Assembly: GCA_030679035.1 (NCBI GenBank)
Contig: JAUXTH010000142.1
Location: 111,317 to 175,316 of the forward strand
Length of the DNA: 64,000 nt
Direction: 5' to 3'
DNA from: Methylobacter sp.
GTDB lineage: Bacteria; Pseudomonadota; Gammaproteobacteria; Methylococcales; Methylomonadaceae
Shown here: one piece after another, positions 27,593-37,536 of the stretch
How the letters are laid out: the number at the start of each line of letters is the position of its first letter
Numbering within the stretch: the first letter of the stretch is position 1
The notes under the pieces: generated by a model
What the model was told of the DNA's origin: nothing
Databases searched by the model: none
The model's input: only the letters and a program-made list of their open reading frames with translations
Made by a program: the position numbers and the translations under genes

Positions 27593-28096
27593 TCAATCCA
27601 GCCGTTTCAGTCCATTCATGGGACACCGATCAAGCAGGTCGGCAATATGACCTTTTCCCGGCACCAACAACTGCGGGGCGATCTCGTACAAGGGATACAG
27701 GACAAAAGCCCGTTCGGCCAAGCCTGGGTGCGGTACGGTTAAATCAGGCAGCTCAATAATCCGGTCGCCATAGATCAACACATCCAAGTCCAGCGTTCTT
27801 GCGCCCCAACGCTGATCTTTCCTGACCCGGCCCTGATCGTTTTCAATGCGTTGCAGGCATCGCAATAAATCCATCGGCGGCAACTCGGCCGCAACACACA
27901 TCACCGCATTAACATAGTCAGGCTGATCTTGCGGCCCCATGGGCGGGCTATGATACAAACTGGAAAATGCCAGCTCCTTGACTCCGGCTATTTGCGTTAT
28001 TGCCGTGCGCGCTGATTTTATTTGCAGGGCAGGATTTGCCAAGTTGCTACCCAAGCCGATATAAGCCGTTACCCATTCAGTTTCTGGATTTTTCAT
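27593..28096 (-). CDS. folK: 6-hydroxymethyl-dihydropterin pyrophosphokinase
   Basis: This 167-residue protein has the HPPK signature YIGLGSNLANP, the loop SSLYHSPPMGPQDQPDYVNAV and the catalytic segment RWGARTLDLDVLIYGD followed by PHPGLAERAFVLYPL. It passes pyrophosphate from ATP to the pterin, a step of folate synthesis. The ATG at 28096 is preferred over an in-frame TTG six bases upstream. It lies 14 bases after pcnB, the conserved pcnB-folK-pan order of gammaproteobacteria. Confidence 0.95.
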   Translation of the reverse strand: MKNPETEWVTAYIGLGSNLANPALQIKSARTAITQIAGVKELAFSSLYHSPPMGPQDQPDYVNAVMCVAAELPPMDLLRCLQRIENDQGRVRKDQRWGARTLDLDVLIYGDRIIELPDLTVPHPGLAERAFVLYPLYEIAPQLLVPGKGHIADLLDRCPMNGLKRLD

Positions 28097-28110
28097 AGCC
28101 AAATACTTTA

Positions 28111-29511
28111 CTACTCTGTTTTTGGAGCACTCTCTTTACCTTTTCGATGATAACTTCTTTTGCGCTCCGGCTTTTTATTTTGGGAATTGCGCGGCGGTTG
28201 GGTCATTTTTCTTTGTTCATTCTCATCGGCATTCTGATACCTGGCCCACCACTCGGCCAGCTCGGGATCGGCACCGCCGGTCTCGGAACGCAACAGCAAA
28301 AAATCGTAGCCCGCTCTAAAACGGGGATGCCCGATCAAACGGCTGGGTTTGGAACCGAAACGCGCATTAAATTTAGGTTGCATATTCCAAACCTCGCGCA
28401 TCGCCATGCTGATATGGCGCGGCAGGGCCGTACTTCTGATCTGACTGGAGATGATCTCACTGGCAGCATCCTGATAGGCGACAAATTCAACCTCGCCTTT
28501 CGCCATTTTTGCTTTGGCCAGCATCCGCACCGGCTCCCACAAAAAGGCTGCCAATAAAAAGTAAGCCGTAATCGTTTTGCCCTCGGCTATCCTGCTATCA
28601 GAATTTTCCAGCGCTTTAATCAATAACAATCTGGGAAAGCCGCTTTCTTCAACCGCCAAACTGTTTTCCGTTGCCGGAAACAGCACTTGAAAAAGACCGT
28701 AATGCCTGAGCATTTCAAAAGTTTGCAGCGCATAGCCGGATAAAAACAGCTTTATCGCTTCGTCGTAAAGCCTGGCGGACGGTATATCGGCCAGTAACTG
28801 GGCATCGTTGTGTATCGCTTTTTCGCATTCACGATCCAACTTGAAGCCTAGTTTGACGGCAAAACGCACCGCCCTCAGCATGCGCACCGGATCTTCACGA
28901 AAGCGCATTTCGGGATCGCCGATCAGCTTGAGCGTCCCGGTTTTATGGTCAGCCATGCCGCCGACATAATCCACTACCGAGAAATCCTTGATATTGTAAT
29001 AGAGCGCATTAACGGTAAAATCCCTGCGCCAGACATCCTCCTCGATCGTGCCGTAGACATTATCCCGCAATAATCGCCCTTCCTTGTTGAGCATCTGCTT
29101 GTCGTTTTGCTCTTCTCCCGCGCCACGAAAAGTCGCCACTTCAATGATTTCCCGGCCAAAATGCACATGCGCCAAACGAAACCTGCGCCCGATTAACCGG
29201 CAATTGCGGAACACTTTTCTGACTTGATCAGGATCGGCATTGGTGACGACGTCAAAATCCTTGGGTTCTCGCCCCAGCAACAAATCACGCACGCAGCCGC
29301 CGACAAGATAAGCATCGAAACCCTCTTTTTGCAGGCGATACAAAACCTTCAGCGCATTCTCACTGATCTGGGATCGTGAAATATTATGTTCCGCACGCGA
29401 ATATATTTTAGCTTTTGTGTCCGCTGATCCCGCATCATTCCTGGCTGATACTTCGGTCCTGCTCAGTGCAGGCTTAATAATTTTCTTAAAGAAGTTTAAA
29501 ATAATCTTCAC
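28111..29511 (-). CDS. pcnB: Poly(A) polymerase I
   Basis: This 466-residue class II nucleotidyltransferase has the head motif AYLVGGCVRDLLLGREPKDFDVVT with the catalytic Asp pair. It continues with RRDFTVNALYYNI and the RNA/ATP-binding region EDPVRMLRAVRFAVKLGF. The C terminus is very basic (PERKRSYHRKGKE), as in PcnB, which adds 3' tails that target RNAs for decay; this separates it from tRNA nucleotidyltransferase. It starts with GTG and heads the pcnB-folK-panBCD set. Confidence 0.93.
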   Translation of the reverse strand: MKIILNFFKKIIKPALSRTEVSARNDAGSADTKAKIYSRAEHNISRSQISENALKVLYRLQKEGFDAYLVGGCVRDLLLGREPKDFDVVTNADPDQVRKVFRNCRLIGRRFRLAHVHFGREIIEVATFRGAGEEQNDKQMLNKEGRLLRDNVYGTIEEDVWRRDFTVNALYYNIKDFSVVDYVGGMADHKTGTLKLIGDPEMRFREDPVRMLRAVRFAVKLGFKLDRECEKAIHNDAQLLADIPSARLYDEAIKLFLSGYALQTFEMLRHYGLFQVLFPATENSLAVEESGFPRLLLIKALENSDSRIAEGKTITAYFLLAAFLWEPVRMLAKAKMAKGEVEFVAYQDAASEIISSQIRSTALPRHISMAMREVWNMQPKFNARFGSKPSRLIGHPRFRAGYDFLLLRSETGGADPELAEWWARYQNADENEQRKMTQPPRNSQNKKPERKRSYHRKGKESAPKTE

Positions 29512-29733
29512 ACCTTGTTTATTTTTCTAGTTATTTTGATTATATCATTGCTAATGAATTCTAACCCAATCGGCAAGTTTCTTTTACATTCCCCTTTTGA
29601 ATGGAGTAGAATCATCACTCTGATTTTTACCCGCAATTCTAATTTAGTTCCTATTGCAGACACCAGATAAAAGATCAGATAACCATTTTTTTAACATTCG
29701 CACAAACATTTAGCGTGCTTGACTGGAATTGTT

Positions 29734-29913
29734 ATGTTCAAAAAGATTCTTAATAGCTTAATTGACCAACCTTTGTTAACCAGCCTTTTTGCAACAGATT
29801 TTTTCATTCTTCTGTTTCATAGACCGCCATTCTTGTTTTCTCTCGTAATGCTGGGCGCGTTAATGGGGATGTGCATGTATTTCGGTCAAAAATTAGCCTT
29901 ATTTAAAATTTAA
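29734..29913 (+). CDS. Small membrane protein, unknown
   Basis: This 59-residue protein has one or two hydrophobic segments (about residues 19-32 and 34-50) and no recognised family. The ATG at 29734 has GGA seven bases before it. Its stop codon is immediately followed by the TTG start of the RDD protein, so the two are translationally coupled. It may be a small partner of the RDD protein; that is inference only. Confidence 0.5.
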   Translation: MFKKILNSLIDQPLLTSLFATDFFILLFHRPPFLFSLVMLGALMGMCMYFGQKLALFKI

Positions 29914-30384
29914 TTGGCCCGGCCAACAAAGAATACGCCGCAAAAACCAGGTAATGCCCCCATTTCCAAGCCTGGTTTTTTACGTCGTCTGACGGCAATA
30001 GTTTACGACCTGCTGTTGCTGATCGCCGTTTTGTTTGTCGCGACCGCGCTATTGCTCCCCTTAAATGGAGGCCAGGCCTTCACTGCCCAGCAATTCTTCT
30101 TCCCCCTGTATCTACTGCTGGTCAGCTTCTTGTTTTACGCCTGGTTCTGGACTCATGGCGGGCAAACATTAGGCCTTCGTGCGTGGAAGATAAAAGTCCT
30201 CACGCTGGACAAGAAACCCATCAGCTGGAAACAGGCTTTGCTCCGATTCACGGCCGCCATCATCTCCTGGGGATTTCTCGGGCTGGGCTTCTTGTGGATT
30301 CTTATTGATAAGAACCAGCGTAGCTGGCACGATCGTCTATCCAAAACAGCCCTATACTTTGACACTCAGGACACACATCATTAG
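29914..30384 (+). CDS. RDD family membrane protein
   Basis: This 156-residue protein with an RDD domain has three or four membrane segments. It shows LRRLTAIVYDLLLLIAVLFVATALLL with the Arg/Asp pair in the first helix, THGGQTLGLRAWKIKVL after the second, and SWHDRLSKTALYF at the end. A TTG start is inferred because there is no ATG before the first helix. RDD proteins are poorly characterised; some act in ion or small-molecule transport. Confidence 0.8.
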   Translation: MARPTKNTPQKPGNAPISKPGFLRRLTAIVYDLLLLIAVLFVATALLLPLNGGQAFTAQQFFFPLYLLLVSFLFYAWFWTHGGQTLGLRAWKIKVLTLDKKPISWKQALLRFTAAIISWGFLGLGFLWILIDKNQRSWHDRLSKTALYFDTQDTHH

Positions 30385-30434
30385 CCATTGTAATATCATA
30401 CTTCCCAAACAATACATTTATCAGTGCGGTCATC

Positions 30435-31799
30435 ATGAATTGGTTTACTAAACTATTTTCCAAACAACCCAAGAGCATCTCCCCGGAAAAAAAACCAAAC
30501 ATCCCCACTCCTGCCCCCATCGCTCCAAATACCCCGCTGACCTGTTCGGAACCAGTCTCCACCGAACATAAAAAACTACCGTTGACCACATTAAAAAAAC
30601 TGGCTCCACTTCGAGACATGGACGATGCCTATGTTCAGCAACTTGTTCACACCACGCTAAGCTATACCGCAGGTTCCGTCATTTTCAGGCTGGGCCAAAA
30701 AACCAATTCGGTTTTTTATCTGCTCAGCGGGAGCCTTGATATGCAACCGGATAGCGACAACCTCTACACCCTGTCGGCCGAATCATCACTGGCCAATCTG
30801 CCGCTCAACAGCGGCAAGTTATGCGGAGCAACCGCTTTCGCTAAAACAGACGTCACTATCCTGGCGATTTCAGGAGAATTCATCTGCCGATGGTCCGGCA
30901 AAGATATCCGGCAGTCTGTTGCCGTTGAACTCATTGATATTGAATTGCCCGAACAAATTGCCGATAACCGCTTTTTCGCCAGTTTTTCAGGAGCCTACCG
31001 GGAAAATAAATTAAGTCTGCCCTCATTGCCCAATGTCGCATTAAAATTAAAAGAAGCAATGGAGCAGGATTTAGGCATCAATGAGGCCGTTAAAATCATC
31101 GGGGTGGACATTTCCATCGTAGCCAAACTGATCCAACTGGCCAACAGCCCGCTATACTCGCCCGTATCACCGATTACCAACTGCCATGCGGCGGTTACCC
31201 GAATTGGCCTGGATCAAACCCGCAAACTGGTCATGGGCATCAGTCTAAAACAATTATTCCGCTGCAAAAATCCGCAACTGATGGCAAAAATGCAACACTT
31301 GTGGAAAAACAGCCTCTATGTATCCAGCCTGAGCTTTATACTTGCACAGGAAAACGGCACTGTTAACCCGGAAGATGCATTATTAGCCGGCTTGGTCTGT
31401 GACATCGGTACGATACCGATATTGCATTTTGCCGAGCAGTATCCGGATGAATACCCGAATTTAGACGTACTGGAGTCGGCCATTCCGTTTCTGAGCCCTT
31501 CGGTCGGCTCACTGGTGCTGCACACCCTGGGCTTTGCTCCTGAGTTAGCCTGCATCCCCAAGTACGCCGAAGATTGGTTCTACGAAAGCGGGGACGATAA
31601 ATTAAATCTGATTGATATCGTCATCCTGGCCAAACTGCACAGTTATTTCGGCACCAACAGGGCAAAGGAAATCCCGTACCTGAACTCCATACCCGCCTAC
31701 ACTAAACTTACGAACGGCAAACTGACCGCCGACTTTTCCTTGGACGTACTGCACAAGGCGCAACATCGCATCAAAGCAGCCATGAACTTTCTTTCCTGA
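30435..31799 (+). CDS. HDOD domain protein with N-terminal cyclic-nucleotide-binding-like domain
   Basis: This 454-residue protein has a Pro-rich N terminus (about 10-50), then a domain resembling cNMP-binding folds (about 60-165: TAGSVIFRLGQKTNSVFYLLSGSLDM). An HDOD domain follows (about 190-390: SLPSLPNVALKLKEAM...ISIVAKLIQLANSPLYSP). HDOD proteins are non-catalytic HD relatives that act in signalling. The combination suggests nucleotide or second-messenger input controlling a protein scaffold. Class I adenylate cyclase (cyaA) is encoded elsewhere in this window; any link is speculation. It is seven bases upstream of prlC. Confidence 0.85.
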   Translation: MNWFTKLFSKQPKSISPEKKPNIPTPAPIAPNTPLTCSEPVSTEHKKLPLTTLKKLAPLRDMDDAYVQQLVHTTLSYTAGSVIFRLGQKTNSVFYLLSGSLDMQPDSDNLYTLSAESSLANLPLNSGKLCGATAFAKTDVTILAISGEFICRWSGKDIRQSVAVELIDIELPEQIADNRFFASFSGAYRENKLSLPSLPNVALKLKEAMEQDLGINEAVKIIGVDISIVAKLIQLANSPLYSPVSPITNCHAAVTRIGLDQTRKLVMGISLKQLFRCKNPQLMAKMQHLWKNSLYVSSLSFILAQENGTVNPEDALLAGLVCDIGTIPILHFAEQYPDEYPNLDVLESAIPFLSPSVGSLVLHTLGFAPELACIPKYAEDWFYESGDDKLNLIDIVILAKLHSYFGTNRAKEIPYLNSIPAYTKLTNGKLTADFSLDVLHKAQHRIKAAMNFLS

Positions 31800-31806
31800 T
31801 ACCATT

Positions 31807-33942
31807 ATGAATAATCCTTTATTAGCCAACTCCACACTGCCGCTGTTTTCCCAAATAAAGCCGGAACACATCGTCCCTGCTATCGATCAGTTATTGAACG
31901 ATGCCCGCTCGTCGGTAGAACAGCATCTTCAAGCCACACAACATTACACCTGGAAAAACCTGATCGAGCCCTTGGAAGATGTGGACGACAAGCTCAACAA
32001 AGCCTGGTCCCCGGTCAGCCACATGAATTCCGTAGTCAATAGCGACGAACTGCGCGACGCGTACAACGCCTGCCTGCCCAAACTCAGCGCTTACTCGACT
32101 GAAATGGGCCAAAACGAAGCCTTGTTTAAGGCTTATCGCTTTATTGCCGACAGCGATGAATTTGCGACGCTGGACACCGCCCAGCAAAAAATCATCCGCA
32201 ACGCTTTAAGGGATTTCAAATTATCCGGCATCGACCTGGATAATGAAAAAAAACAACGCTACAAGGATATTAGTCAGGAATTATCCGCTCTTGCCAGCAA
32301 CTATGAAGAAAACCTGCTCGATGCGACCAACGCCTGGAGCAAGCTGATCAGGGACGAACAGGATCTGGCCGGACTGCCTGAATCCGCCTTGGCCCAAGCC
32401 AAACAGACCGCCGACGACTGCAAGGACGCAGGAGGTAGAGCAACGCTTGGAGCAGTTGCCGAAAGCCATAACGAAGGCGGCTGGATGATCACGCTGCAAT
32501 TTCCGTCCTATATTTCGGTCATGACTTACGCCGACAACCGCGAATTGCGCCGCGAACACTACGAAGCCTTCGCCACCCGCGCTTCCGATCAGGGCCCGCA
32601 CGCCGAACAGTGGGACAACAGCGAAAACATGGAAAAAATCCTGGCTTTGCGCCATGAAAAAGCCCGTTTGCTGGGATTCAACAATTACGCGGAACTGTCG
32701 CTGGCGACCAAAATGGCTGAAAAGCCGGATGACGTGACCCTTTTCCTGGAAGATTTGGCCGACAGATCGTGGCGACATGCACGCAAGGATTTAACCGAAC
32801 TGCGTGAATTTGCCAAACACTACGGCGTTCATGACCTGCAAGCCTGGGACATGGCCTATTTTTCGGAAAAAATGCGCCAGCATTTTTACCAGCTGTCGCA
32901 GGAAGAAGTTAAAACCTACTTTCCGATCACCCGCGTCCTGCCCGGCCTGTTCGCGACCGTAGAAAAACTGTACAGCCTGCAAATAGCAGAAATCAGCGAT
33001 TTCGACAGCTGGCATCCCGACGTGCGTTTTTTCCAGATTCATGACCAAACCGGTTCTCTGCGCGGCCAGTTTTATCTCGACCTTTACGCCCGCGCCAAAA
33101 AACGCGGCGGCGCCTGGATGGACGATTGCGTAAGCCGCAAGCGCCGCGCCAGTTCCCAACTGGCTGGCGGCATACACACCATCCCTGGCGATAAGTTCGA
33201 CGACACCATCCAAACCCCGGTCGCCTACCTGACCTGCAACTTCACCCCGCCGACCGGAGACACACCCGCATTGCTGACCCATGACGAGGTGACCACCTTG
33301 TTCCATGAATTCGGCCACGGTCTGCACCATATGCTGACGCAAGTTGATCATCTCGGCGTCTCCGGCATTAACGGCGTGGAATGGGATGCGGTCGAACTGC
33401 CCAGCCAGTTCATGGAAAATTGGTGCTGGGAAAAGGAAGCGATTGCGCTGATGTCGGGCCATTATCAAACCGACGAGAAATTGCCGGATGCGTTGTTTGA
33501 CAAAATGATCGCCGCAAAAAACTTCCAGGCGGGCATGATCATGGTCAGGCAACTGGAATTCAGCCTGTTCGATTTCAGGATACACCGGGACTACGACCCC
33601 GAAAAAGGCGGCCGCATCTATGAAACCCTGGAACAGGTCAGGGAACAGGTCGCCGTTGTCCGTCCGCCAAAATTCAACCGCTTTGCGCACAGCTTCTCGC
33701 ATATTTTTGCCGGCGGTTACGCAGCGGGTTATTACAGCTACAAATGGGCGGAAGTGTTGTCCAGCGACGCTTTCTCGCTGTTTGAGGAAAAAGGCATTTT
33801 CGATCAGGAAACAGGCAAAGCTTTCTTGACCAACATCCTTGAGAAGGGCGGCAGCCAGAACGCGATGGAACTGTTTATCAACTTCCGCGGGCGCAAACCC
33901 ACCATCGACGCATTACTCAGACATAACGGCATCGCGGCATGA
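31807..33942 (+). CDS. prlC: Oligopeptidase A (M3 family) with two extra segments
   Basis: This 711-residue zinc peptidase degrades signal peptides and other oligopeptides in the cytosol. The active site HEFGHGLHH lies in [15 protein letters not shown]. Compared with E. coli PrlC (680 residues), as I recall its sequence, two insertions stand out. One is about 17 residues around [12 protein letters not shown] (208-219), encoded by DNA closely matching a dispersed repeat at 63849-63882. The other is about 15 residues around [14 protein letters not shown], before [10 protein letters not shown]. Both keep the frame. The stop overlaps the ubiD start by four bases. Confidence 0.94.
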   Translation: MNNPLLANSTLPLFSQIKPEHIVPAIDQLLNDARSSVEQHLQATQHYTWKNLIEPLEDVDDKLNKAWSPVSHMNSVVNSDELRDAYNACLPKLSAYSTEMGQNEALFKAYRFIADSDEFATLDTAQQKIIRNALRDFKLSGIDLDNEKKQRYKDISQELSALASNYEENLLDATNAWSKLIRDEQDLAGLPESALAQAKQTADDCKDAGGRATLGAVAESHNEGGWMITLQFPSYISVMTYADNRELRREHYEAFATRASDQGPHAEQWDNSENMEKILALRHEKARLLGFNNYAELSLATKMAEKPDDVTLFLEDLADRSWRHARKDLTELREFAKHYGVHDLQAWDMAYFSEKMRQHFYQLSQEEVKTYFPITRVLPGLFATVEKLYSLQIAEISDFDSWHPDVRFFQIHDQTGSLRGQFYLDLYARAKKRGGAWMDDCVSRKRRASSQLAGGIHTIPGDKFDDTIQTPVAYLTCNFTPPTGDTPALLTHDEVTTLFHEFGHGLHHMLTQVDHLGVSGINGVEWDAVELPSQFMENWCWEKEAIALMSGHYQTDEKLPDALFDKMIAAKNFQAGMIMVRQLEFSLFDFRIHRDYDPEKGGRIYETLEQVREQVAVVRPPKFNRFAHSFSHIFAGGYAAGYYSYKWAEVLSSDAFSLFEEKGIFDQETGKAFLTNILEKGGSQNAMELFINFRGRKPTIDALLRHNGIAA
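32428..32462. repeat. Dispersed-repeat fragment inside prlC
   Basis: Thirty-five bases starting GCAGGAGGTAGAGCAACGC, then a two-base change, then GGAGCAGTTGCCGA. The same 19-base and 14-base blocks occur at 63849-63882 in a non-coding repeat region, differing by A in place of TT. It coincides with an extra segment in the PrlC protein. Confidence 0.8.
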
Positions 33943-35399
33943 TCTACAAAGACCTGCGCGACTTCATCAAGCAACTGGAAAAACAGGGCGAACTAAAGCG
34001 CATTACCGTCGAAGTCGATCCTTATCTGGAAATGACCGAAATTTGCGACCGCACCTTAAAACGGGGCGGCCCCGCGTTGCTGTTTGAAAACCCCAAAGGC
34101 GCGAACATTCCGGTGCTGGCCAACCTGTTCGGCACCCCGCGCCGCGTCGCAATGGGCATGGGCGCGGAATCCGTCACCGAGTTGCGCGGCATCGGCGAGT
34201 TGCTGGCTTACCTGAAAGAACCCGAGCCGCCCAAAGGCATGAAAGACGCCTGGGAGAAATTCCCGGTCTTCAAGCAAGTGCTGAATATGGCGCCTAAAAT
34301 AGTCACGTCCCCGCCGTGCCAGGAACTGGTAAGGGTAGGCAATGAAATCGATCTTGGCGATTACCCTATCCAGACCTGCTGGCCGGAAGATGCGGCCCCC
34401 TTGATTACCTGGCCTCTGGTCATCACCAAAGGCCCGAACAAGGAACGGCAGAATCTTGGCATCTACCGGATGCAGGTCATCGGCAAAAACAAAGTCATCA
34501 TGCGCTGGCTCGCGCACCGGGGCGGCGCACTGGATTTCAAGGAATTCCAGGCCGCCCATCCCGGCCAGCCGTTCCCGGTTTCCGTGGCCTTGGGCGCAGA
34601 CCCGGCGACGATACTTGCCGCCGTCACGCCGGTGCCGGACTCCCTGTCCGAATACGCGTTTGCCGGTTTACTGCGCGGCAGCAAAACCGAAGTCGCCAAA
34701 TCGCTGATTAACGATTTGCAGGTTCCGGCCAGTGCCGAAATCGTGCTGGAAGGCTTTATCTATCCCGGTGAATTCGCCGCGGAAGGCCCTTACGGCGACC
34801 ACACCGGCTATTACAACGAAGTCGCCGATTTTCCGGTATTCACTATCGAACGGATCACCCAGCGCCAGGCCCCGATCTATCACAGCACTTACACCGGCAG
34901 ACCGCCCGACGAACCGGCCATCCTGGGCGTTGCGTTAAACGAAGTCTTCGTGCCCATTTTGCAAAAACAATTCCCGGAAATCGTTGATTTTTACCTGCCC
35001 CCGGAAGGATGCTCCTACCGGATGGCCGTGATCAGCATGAAAAAACAATACGCCGGTCACGCCAAACGAGTAATGCTGGGCACCTGGTCGTTCCTGCGCC
35101 AGTTCATGTACACCAAGTTCGTGATCGTCGTCGATGACGATGTCGATGTCCGCAACTGGCAGGATGTGATCTGGGCGATGACCACCCGCATGGACCCCGC
35201 CAGGGATTTGACCATCCTGGAAAACACGCCGATAGATTATCTCGATTTCGCCTCGCCGGTTTCAGGCTTGGGCTCCAAGGTGGGATTCGACGCGACCAAT
35301 AAATGGCCGGGGGAAACCAACCGGGAGTGGGGCAGGACGATTGTGATGTCGCCGGATGTGGTCAAAAAAGTGGATGAGATGTGGGATACGTTGTTTTAG
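33939..35399 (+). CDS. ubiD: 4-hydroxy-3-polyprenylbenzoate decarboxylase
   Basis: This 486-residue prenylated-FMN-dependent decarboxylase acts in ubiquinone synthesis. The N terminus [22 protein letters not shown], the catalytic region with Glu residues in [14 protein letters not shown], and the C-terminal [13 protein letters not shown] are family-typical. UbiX is needed to supply its cofactor and is not in this window. It is translationally coupled to prlC by an ATGA overlap. Confidence 0.96.
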   Translation: MIYKDLRDFIKQLEKQGELKRITVEVDPYLEMTEICDRTLKRGGPALLFENPKGANIPVLANLFGTPRRVAMGMGAESVTELRGIGELLAYLKEPEPPKGMKDAWEKFPVFKQVLNMAPKIVTSPPCQELVRVGNEIDLGDYPIQTCWPEDAAPLITWPLVITKGPNKERQNLGIYRMQVIGKNKVIMRWLAHRGGALDFKEFQAAHPGQPFPVSVALGADPATILAAVTPVPDSLSEYAFAGLLRGSKTEVAKSLINDLQVPASAEIVLEGFIYPGEFAAEGPYGDHTGYYNEVADFPVFTIERITQRQAPIYHSTYTGRPPDEPAILGVALNEVFVPILQKQFPEIVDFYLPPEGCSYRMAVISMKKQYAGHAKRVMLGTWSFLRQFMYTKFVIVVDDDVDVRNWQDVIWAMTTRMDPARDLTILENTPIDYLDFASPVSGLGSKVGFDATNKWPGETNREWGRTIVMSPDVVKKVDEMWDTLF

Positions 35400-35435
35400 T
35401 CGGGTGGGTTAAGATTTTCTGCCCACCGCGCCCGC

Positions 35436-35541
35436 CGGACGGGGCATGTTGCCCCGTCCGAAACGTTTTTCGTTGATTAAGTTTAGCCTCTTAACTCAGG
35501 CATCGCAAAAACGTTAGGGACGGGGTTACAAACCCCGTCCC
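35436..35541. repeat. Palindrome-ended repeat, family B, copy 2
   Basis: Two perfect hairpins, CGGACGGGGCA/TGCCCCGTCCG (35436-35460) and GGGACGGGGTT/AACCCCGTCCC (35518-35541), face each other through AAACGTTTTT and AAAAACGTT. Same plan as 6055-6165. Confidence 0.75.
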
Positions 35542-35628
35542 GCCTGGGAGTCCTTAATAAGACTTGTAGCCCTATTTAGCATTGCCATCCTTGGCTTCTG
35601 GATCCCGGCAATCCCTGCCGGGATGACG
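35542..35628. repeat. MITE-like element, family A, truncated copy
   Basis: The right 32-bp end (35597-35628) is identical to that of the element at 2549-2696 and about 50 bases of interior match it. The left end is missing exactly where the family B element ends, so one element appears to have cut into the other. Confidence 0.7.
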
Positions 35629-35741
35629 ACCTGTGTAGATTGTTTATGCTGCCAGTAATCAATCCGTTCGCTCAGTTCTAGCAGAACCATAAAGCATGCT
35701 ATATGATTACAAACAAACCTCAATAAACCGGAGTGGCAATA

Positions 35742-35999
35742 ATGGCAACCGAAGCATTTACTATTAGAGCTGAAACAGAAATCGTACATAAACTGGACAA
35801 CCTAGCTGGATCGCTAGATAAATCGCGGAATGAGCTAGTCAACCAAGCCATAAAGGAATATCTGGAAACTCACGCTTGGCAAGTTGAGAAAATCACCCAA
35901 GGCATCGCTGCGGCAAATCGAGGCGAGTTAATCGATCATGCCGATGTCATGAAAGAAATGGAAGATTTGATTGAGCGTAAAGCCAAAGCTAACGCGTGA
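35742..35999 (+). CDS. parD: Ribbon-helix-helix antitoxin (ParD/CopG type)
   Basis: This 85-residue protein has a ribbon-helix-helix N terminus (ATEAFTIRAETEIVHKLDNLAGSLDKSRNELVNQAIKEYLE) that would dimerise and bind its operator, and an acidic helical C terminus that would wrap the toxin. GGAG lies nine bases before the ATG at 35742. Its TGA overlaps the toxin GTG by four bases. Confidence 0.88.
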   Translation: MATEAFTIRAETEIVHKLDNLAGSLDKSRNELVNQAIKEYLETHAWQVEKITQGIAAANRGELIDHADVMKEMEDLIERKAKANA

Positions 36000-36283
36000 A
36001 AATCGTCTGGACCGAACCGGCCCGCCAGGATTTACGCGACATCTTTCTCTATATTGCCGAAGAAAACCCGAACGCCGCCCGCGTTTTACTTTCCGAAATT
36101 AAGGAACGAGCCATTCTGCTTCAAGACAATCCGCTCATAGGACGGATTGGCCGCATTGATGAAACGCGCGAATTGGTTATTACTGGAACCCAATACATTT
36201 TGCCGTATCGTGTGAAAGAAAAACAAATTCAGATTTTGGCTGTTTTTCATACAGCAAGACAATGGCCGATGACTTTTGAATAA
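35996..36283 (+). CDS. parE: RelE/ParE superfamily toxin
   Basis: This 95-residue protein has the ParE/RelE pattern: VWTEPARQDLRDIFLYIAEENPNAA, then ELVITGTQYILPYRVKEKQIQILAVFHTARQWP. The C-terminal HTARQWP is typical of this toxin family. ParE types poison DNA gyrase, RelE types cut mRNA at the ribosome; which applies here cannot be decided from sequence. The GTG start is coupled to the antitoxin stop. Confidence 0.88.
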   Translation: MKIVWTEPARQDLRDIFLYIAEENPNAARVLLSEIKERAILLQDNPLIGRIGRIDETRELVITGTQYILPYRVKEKQIQILAVFHTARQWPMTFE

Positions 36284-36360
36284 ACCATAGATGACAACCA
36301 AAAATCGGCCAACCGATAAAGCTGTTTGCCCACCCGGCTAATATTACTTAGAAACTCTAT

Positions 36361-37419
36361 ATGGACATCTTAATTCAAGACGCGCCCAAAATTATCGCAA
36401 CACTAGGAAATCTAGTTAAAAGAGATGGGCTAATACCCGAATTTGCTATATTGTCTAATGGCGAGTGTTCTATTCAGCAAACCGGCTATGACAACTGGGA
36501 TGGTGGCGTAAACATCTATAGTATTTATTGTAGGATGCCAATCGATATCTATGCTAAATATGAATCCGTTTTAAAAGACATAGAACAGAACATAAAAAAC
36601 AAAGCAGAAAACATCTTTAGAGCTTACCCGTCATGCTGGATTGGAGACGTCCTTATATCACCAAAGCTAAGTACCGAAATTGAAGAAAAATCCTATAAAA
36701 TTTCGAGTGAAGAACTGCTGAAACTTATCGATTTACAAAAATCTTTGATGATCTCAGTTTCAACTGGTGGCGAGCGCATTCAGAATGTAAATGATACATA
36801 CAAAGAAAGGTTGAATACGATATCTGAAGGACTAGCTGAGAGAAACATCAGAAATACTATTTTATTTAATGACTTATGGGAATGGTATGAAAAATGGCGT
36901 TCAGAAGAGCTCTCATCATATCAATCTCGCAGGGTGTTTTTAAACAAACTTTTTTTACCCTTGGAAGAGGCTGTAAAAAAAGACTCATCAAATCCCGTCA
37001 ATCCAATTTTTGACGAGCCAACGGGTTGGGAGCGGGTTGACCGAAGTATAAATGAAATAAAAAATCGAATAAAAGGTGCGAATACCGAAGAGCAGTTTCA
37101 GTCAATAGGGCTTTTAGGTAGAGAAACTCTCATTTCGTTAGCTCAAGTTGTATATATCGAGAGTGAGCACCATTCACTAGACGGTGTAGCTCCGAGTAAA
37201 ACCGATGCTAAAAGAATGCTTGAAGCGTATATTTCCCACTCCCTCCCGGGAAAAACTAATGAGAATATCAGAAAGCACGCAAAAGCATCTTTAGATCTTG
37301 CTAATGACTTAACACATAGGAGAACAGCAGAATATAGGCTGGCCGCCTTGTCCGCAGAAGCGACTAATGCGGTCGTTAATATAATCGCAATAATATCTGG
37401 GCGCCGTGATCTAAAATAA
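36361..37419 (+). CDS. Uncharacterised protein with Abi/HEPN-like C-terminal domain
   Basis: This 352-residue protein has two parts. Residues 1-240 are not recognised. Residues 245-350 are helical and resemble the C-terminal domains of abortive-infection-type proteins: LGRETLISLAQVVYIE, a linker, then LANDLTHRRTAEYRLAALSAEATNAVVNIIAIISGRR. The His/Arg-rich turn LTHRRTAEYR could be the active or binding site of a HEPN-like fold. The AT content is high, unlike ubiD upstream, suggesting transfer. It lies between parDE and hicBA, a setting that fits a phage-defence gene. I infer defence only weakly. Confidence 0.55.
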   Translation: MDILIQDAPKIIATLGNLVKRDGLIPEFAILSNGECSIQQTGYDNWDGGVNIYSIYCRMPIDIYAKYESVLKDIEQNIKNKAENIFRAYPSCWIGDVLISPKLSTEIEEKSYKISSEELLKLIDLQKSLMISVSTGGERIQNVNDTYKERLNTISEGLAERNIRNTILFNDLWEWYEKWRSEELSSYQSRRVFLNKLFLPLEEAVKKDSSNPVNPIFDEPTGWERVDRSINEIKNRIKGANTEEQFQSIGLLGRETLISLAQVVYIESEHHSLDGVAPSKTDAKRMLEAYISHSLPGKTNENIRKHAKASLDLANDLTHRRTAEYRLAALSAEATNAVVNIIAIISGRRDLK

Positions 37420-37536
37420 CCAAGCAAACTACAACAGCCTTGTAGACCCAAATAAGCCGGTTTGAGCGAAAGCGAAAACAAGCGTTTCCGGCACAACAAT
37501 ACGAAAAGCCGGAAACGTCCGGAGAGCTATCCTGTC

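Larger units (their letters stand above)
35400..35741. other. Gene-free gap after ubiD filled by repeats
   Basis: It contains a short GTGGG/CCCAC hairpin just after ubiD (35404-35426), then a family B element (35436-35541) abutting a truncated family A element (35542-35628). About 110 bases of plain sequence follow before parD. No gene is seen; short reading frames here are repeat sequence. Confidence 0.7.
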
